A DNA stretch of 64,000 bases from Cannabis sativa (Eukaryota; Streptophyta; Magnoliopsida; Rosales; Cannabaceae). Below the pieces are notes generated by a model. It was not told the origin of the DNA and searched no databases. It saw only the letters and a list, made by a program, of their open reading frames with translations. The translations under genes and the position numbers were made by a program. Numbering within the stretch: position 1 is the stretch's first letter; each line of letters opens with the position of its first letter. The stretch is taken from NCBI RefSeq assembly GCF_029168945.1, contig NC_083610.1, forward strand, positions 75,569,580 through 75,633,579, in the 5' to 3' direction. Below, one piece after another: positions 59,790 through 64,000 of the stretch.

Positions 59790-60780
59790 CTATTGGTAAT
59801 ATTTTCTGAGGTGATCGGCGTTCCAGGCCCTTGGCACAATGGTTCCATCCATCCTTTTTAGCTTATAAGTGCCTGAACCGATTTCGTCCTCGATTTCATA
59901 TGGTCCTTCCCAATTTGGCCCAAGTACCCCCACTCCGGGTTCTTGGGTGGCTGGGAAGACTCTTCTTAAGACCATATCCCCAATAGCAAATTTTTTATTT
60001 TTAACTTTGGAGTTAAAATATTTGGTCACCTTCTTTTGATAAGCTGCCATCCGTATTTGTGACTCGTCCCGGAGCTCTTCAACTTGATCCAGCGCTTCTT
60101 GTAGTAAAGTTTGATTTGTAGCTGGATCATAAGTCGCTCTCCTGTGGGACGGGAATAACGTTTCTACCGGGACCATCACTTCACAACTGTACGCCATTGA
60201 GAAAGGCGAGTGGCCGGTCGTGGTTCTGGGGTCGTCCGGTAGGCCCATAACACTCTTGGCAACTCTTCGGGCCAGTTGTTTTTGCAGGCCAGCAGCTTTT
60301 TCTTTAGGGTGACCTTTAGGATTTTATAGACTGCTTCTGCTTGTCCGTTTGTTTCCGGTCTTGCCACCGCGGAGAAGCTTTTTACTACTCCGTGTTGGTT
60401 GCAGAAGTCAGTAAACTCTTCGCAATCAAATTGCTTTCCATTGTCAGAGACTATTTTGTGAGGCAAGCCATATCGACACACTATGTTTTTGATAACAAAG
60501 TCTAGTGCTTTTTTAGCAGTTATAGTCTTCATAGGCTCAGCCTCCGTCCATTTGGTGAAGTAGTCTACTACTACTATTGCATACTTTACTCCTCCCTTTC
60601 CTATTGGCAGGGACCCAATAAGATCTATTCCCCAAACCGCGAAGGGCCAGGGACTAGTCATCAGGGTAATTTCATTGGGAGGAGCTCTCGGTATGTTCGC
60701 GAACCTTTGGCACGAATCACACTTTTAGACGTAGTCTATGCAATCTTTTTTCATTGTTGGCCAGAAGTATCCCTATCTCA
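59790..60780 (-). pseudogene. gypsy element 2 integrase
   Basis: The zinc-domain half [15 protein letters not shown] lies just upstream, followed by stops in LR*GYFWPT and YV*KCDSCQRF near 60772 and 60727. The core is open: SPWPFAVWGIDLIGSLPIGK, VVVDYFTKWTEAEP, GLPHKIVSDNGKQF and ETNGQAEAVYK (60661-60300). A one-base loss near 60228 shifts the frame after LWAYRTTP. It continues RTTTGHSPFSMAYSCEVMVP and ends AWNADHLRKYYQ with the stop at 59790. It would insert element DNA. Confidence 0.88.
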
Positions 60781-61480
60781 ATATTTTCTTTGAGAGACTG
60801 GGTCCTCCTGTATGATCTCCACAGAACCCTTCGTGGACCTCTAGCATAATTTGTCTAGCTTCAGTGTCCGATACACACCTTAAATAAGGCATGCTGAGTC
60901 CTCTTCGGTAGAGAATTTGATCCATCATTACATAACGATGAGCATGATACTGAATCTTTCGAGACAGCGCCCTTTCTTGGGGCAACTCACCTTTCGTTAT
61001 GTATTCTATGATGGGGACCATCCAGTTGGGTTCTTGCCCGACCGTTATTATGGCCTCTTTTACTTTGATGCTTGGCTCTGCCAAGCGTTCCACGGGTACC
61101 ACCCCCAGCCCTTCGATTTCACTATCTGAAGCTAACTTAGCCAGATAGTCCACGTGAGCGTTCTTTTCCCAGGGGATTCTTTCTACTTTGTAGTCCGTGA
61201 ACTCGTGGAACAGCTCCCGGACTATTGTTACATATGCGGCCATTCGCTCGCCGTGTGTTTGGTACTCTCCCGATATCTGATTTACGACCAGCTGGGAGTC
61301 GCTGTAGACTTCTACTCTTTTGGCCCCTACGGCCTTCGCCAATCTCAGCCCTGCTATCAAGGCTTCATATTCGGCCTCGTTGTTTGAAGTTGAGAAGTCG
61401 AACCGTAGGGGCTGCCTGGAGTCGAAGTCTGGTTGGGGATATCATCGCAACCCCCGCTCCGGATCCATTTTCATTTGAGG
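60773..61480 (-). pseudogene. second RNase H domain and integrase zinc region, gypsy element 2
   Basis: WRVFVDGASNENGSGAGVAM at about 61520 begins the archaeal-type RNase H. A frameshift near 61400 is followed by [20 protein letters not shown] with [19 protein letters not shown] (61360 down). The stretch ends with the integrase HHCC start. The domain is the Tat-lineage extra RNase H, matching 6712-7100 of gypsy element 1. Confidence 0.8.
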
Positions 61481-62190
61481 CTCCGTCCACAAACACTCTC
61501 CATGTGGGGATCGATGGTATCGGCACATTCGCGGTTGCCTCGGCTTCATTGCATTCGGTGATGAAGTCCGCCAAGGCTTGCCCTTTTATGGAGATGTGGG
61601 GGATGTAGTGTAAATCGAACTGACTTAACTCCATTGCCCATTTGAGGAGCCTTCCGGATGCTTCTGGCTTTTGCAGGACTTGCCGGAGCAGGTGATTGGT
61701 CAGTACCTTAATCGAGTGTGCTTGGAAATACGGCCTTAACTTCCTTGAGGCCGTTAGGAGGCAAAAAACTAGTTTTTCGATAATGGGATACCGCGTCTCC
61801 GCTCCTATCATGCCCTTGCTGACGTAGTACACGGGATGCTGAGTTTTCTCTTCTTCCCAGACTAGGGCAGCGCTGACCGCGTGTTCGGAGACGACCATAT
61901 ATAGGAATAGGTCCTCTCCGAGAACGGGTTTTGACAGGATCGAAGGCTGTGCCATGTGCTCTTTCAACTTTTTGAATGCCTCTTCGCACTCGTCCGACCA
62001 TTCAAATTTTTGGCACTTCTTCAATATGTTGAAGAAGGGGATGCACTTGTTTGTAGACCGGGAGATAAAGTGGCTCAGGGAAGCAACCTTTCCGGTCAGG
62101 CTCTGTACGTCTTTATGTTTCTTGGGGGATGGCATGCTCAGGAGAGCTTGGATTTTTTTCTGGGTTTGCCTCAATCCCCCTTTAGTTGAC
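61400..62190 (-). pseudogene. gypsy element 2 RT thumb and first RNase H
   Basis: KIQALLSMPSPKKHKDVQSL, then SLSHFISRSTNKCIPFFNIL, VGEDL-type strand FLYMVVSEHAVSAALVWEEE, VYYVSKGMIGAETRYPIIEK and FQAHSIKVLTNHLLRQVL make up the RT connection and RNase H of gypsy elements. The block is separated from the RT fingers/palm by a stop at 62182-62184 and a frame change. Confidence 0.85.
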
Positions 62191-62870
62191 GATGAAGCCC
62201 AGGATTTTTCCCGATTTGACCCCAAAGGTGCATTTCTTTGGGTTGAGCTTCATTCCGTATCTCCGGACTACTTCAAAACACTCTTCTAAGTCGTCTGCAT
62301 GGCTATTGCATGCTTTAGACTTGACGAGCATATCGTCCACGTACACCTCCATATTTCGCCCCAAGAGGCCTTTGAACATCCGGTTGACCATTCTCTGGTA
62401 GGTCGCACCGGCGTTCTTCAGTCCAAAAGGCATGACTAGGTAGCAGTATACCCCCTTATCAGTCCTAAAGCTAGTGCACTCTTGGTCCGCCATGTGCATC
62501 TTTATTTGGTTGTACCCGGCGTAGGCGTCCATGAAGGATAGCAGTTTGAATCCGGAAGTGGCATCTACCATCTGGTCGATCCTGGGTAGCGAGAAGCAGT
62601 CCTTCGAACAAGCTTTGTTTAGATCAGTGAAATCTATACAAACTCGCCAAGTCCCATTCGGCTTTGGCACCAGGACCGGATTGGCTAGCCATTCCGGGTG
62701 GTACCCGTCGCGGATCATGCTGTTTGTCAAAAGCTTATCCACCTCTTTCTCTAAGGCTTCGGCCTTTACTGAATCGAGGGGGCGTCGCTTCTGTTGGACT
62801 GGCGGCATGTCCGGGTTGACGTTGAGGACGTGGGTGATGACGTGGGGACTTATGCCAGTCATGTCCTCTT
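62182..62870 (-). pseudogene. gypsy element 2 reverse transcriptase fingers and palm
   Basis: RT motifs on the minus strand: WLANPVLVPKPNGTWRVCID, FTDLNKACSKDCFSLPRIDQ, SFMDAYAGYNQIKMHMADQE, MPFGLKNAGATYQRMVN and MEVYVDDMLVKSK. The catalytic Y-V-D-D is intact at 62332-62343. The frame upstream is lost near 62870-62890, where the linker from protease (DIFAWRQEDMTGI-type) is shifted by one base. The frame ends GKILGFIVN and stop. Confidence 0.9.
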
Positions 62871-62879
62871 GGCGCCATG

Positions 62880-64000
62880 CAAAAATGTCGATGGCGCCCT
62901 TCAGTGTTTTTATTATTTTTTTCTTTTTCCTCCGGATCTAGGCTCTTTCCTAGCCGGAGTACTTTGGTGGAGTCGAGGTCGCACACTGATATCTCCTCGA
63001 CATCCTCCATTGGTTCTACAATTTTTTCGGACCCCACTCGGGGATCCAACTCATCTTTTTCAGCCATTTCTGGCTTAATGGTTTCCCGGACCATCAGTAC
63101 GGGCAGGTGGGTTGCAACGTTGTAACATTGCCTTGCCTCCCCCTGATTTCCTCTCACCGTCCCTATTCCAGCTTCCTGGGTAGGGAACTTTAAGCACAAA
63201 TGTCGTATGGACGTGACTGCGCCAAAATCTACTAGGGTCGGTCGGCCGAGGATTGCGTTGTAAGCGGTCGGGCAGTCCACCACCACGAAGGTGCAGTATT
63301 TGAATGTGCTTTGGGGGGTGTCCGGGCACAAGGTGACAGGAAGTCTCACTTTCCCCATCGGGATGAGCGTCGTTCCGTTAAACCCTGTGAGTTGGGAACC
63401 ACTGGGTGAGAGGTCTCGGTCCGTCAGGCCTATTGCAGTGAAGGCCTCCTTGAAGAGTAGATTCACGGAGCTTCTGTTGTCGATCAATACCCTCGCCACT
63501 ACTTTATTGGCGATGGGGGTCTCGATGACCAACGGATCATGGTGGGGGAAGCGCACCGCCTTGGCGTCTTCTTCCGTGAACGTGATGGGTTGATCCATCA
63601 ACCGGGGCCTTTGAGCTAGGAGTTGAGTAACCTCCCAAACCTCATTGTGTTTCACGGCCCCTGCATACCGCTTCAATTCTTTGCGGGTAGTTCCTCCAAT
63701 GTGGGGTCCTCCTGAGATCATGGCCACTCTCCCATTAGGTCTGGGTGGCAGACCGGGGATATGTTGGGCATCGCCGGTGGGAGCAACTGGAGCCAATACT
63801 CCTGCTGCACCCCCTAGTGTTCCCTGTGGCAAAGCCCCTGTCGCCTGACCCGGATTAAGGTGAGGCAGCCGATTCTTGATCCATTCATAGAGATGCCCCA
63901 ATCGGATTAGGTTTTCAATCTCATCCTTGAGATTTTTACATTCATTGGTGCTGTGCCCAATGTCATTGTGGTACTCGCATCTCTTGTTGGGGTCCCTCCG
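62880..64000 (-). pseudogene. gypsy element 2 gag C-terminus and aspartic protease, partial
   Basis: The frame is open to the window edge. It begins with the gag zinc-knuckle equivalent CEYHNDIGHSTNEC and the helix ECKNLKDEIENLIRLGHLYE, then the proline-rich linker and MISGGPHIGGTTRKELKRYA. The protease has VLIDNRSSVNLLF at about 63470-63500; the family has V-D-N-G-S-S, so the invariant glycine next to the catalytic aspartate is arginine here. FVVVDCPTAYNAILGRPTLV and CLKFPT follow. The end is shifted by one base near 62890. The first part of gag lies outside the window. Confidence 0.85.

Larger units (their letters stand above)
54725..64000 (-). mobile_element. Ty3/gypsy Tat-lineage element 2, runs off right edge
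   Basis: On the minus strand gag end, protease, RT, RNase H, second RNase H and integrase run from 64000 down to 59790. They are followed by a 510-bp spacer, an oppositely oriented spliced ORF (56447-59281), a purine tract and a 3' LTR (54725-55441). The 5' LTR is outside the window. RT keeps Y-V-D-D, but single-base frameshifts and stops mark pol as inactive. It is clearly younger than gypsy element 1. Confidence 0.88.

Overview
The window is plant nuclear DNA, AT-rich and dominated by transposable elements. Plant-type LTR retrotransposons (Ty3/gypsy Tat and chromovirus lineages, Ty1/copia), an L1-type LINE with DUF4283 and RNase H domains, Helitrons, MULE-like MITEs, a CACTA element and an intron-rich plant aspartate aminotransferase gene all point to an angiosperm, most likely a eudicot. 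The species cannot be fixed from the sequence alone.

Layout. 1-1324: 5' part of a minus-strand copia element. About 1325-17285: a decayed plus-strand Tat-lineage gypsy element, split inside its integrase by a complete LTR element (7975-16002, target-site duplication ATACG) with chromovirus-like remnants. 17285-18306: 5'-truncated LINE. 18534-21250: a long-TIR element, a MULE-like MITE and short repeats. 21828-25811: the only apparently intact host gene, a 12-exon minus-strand aspartate aminotransferase-like gene of 439 codons with one GC-AG intron and unusual PLP-site residues. 26427-28392: a MITE and a Helitron carrying a piece of a dynamin-related GTPase gene with its introns. 28500-35560: a copia remnant whose LTR was hit by a near-complete L1-type LINE (29088-35458, 14-bp duplication).

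36267-43570: a copia element (duplication GGATG) interrupted by a solo LTR and by a GC-richer block that looks organellar. 44616-45945: CACTA element with CT arrays. 46660-51005: two foldback elements, a second Helitron and a PIF/Harbinger-like MITE. 51009-52310: T-rich and duplicated sequence. 52322-53370: an LTR-like remnant. 54725-64000: a minus-strand Tat-lineage gypsy element that runs off the right edge. Between its pol and 3' LTR it carries an oppositely oriented, spliced gene with its own TATA box.

The most interesting points are four. (1) The nested LTRs hold an array of short hairpins whose arms change together while the central 4 bases stay almost constant. (2) The two LTR copies differ mainly in one block, and almost all of those differences fall at CHG trinucleotides. 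(3) Both Tat elements end in a convergent antisense ORF about 510 bp from pol, and one keeps a three-exon structure. (4) The aminotransferase is structurally intact but altered at several normally invariant cofactor-site positions.
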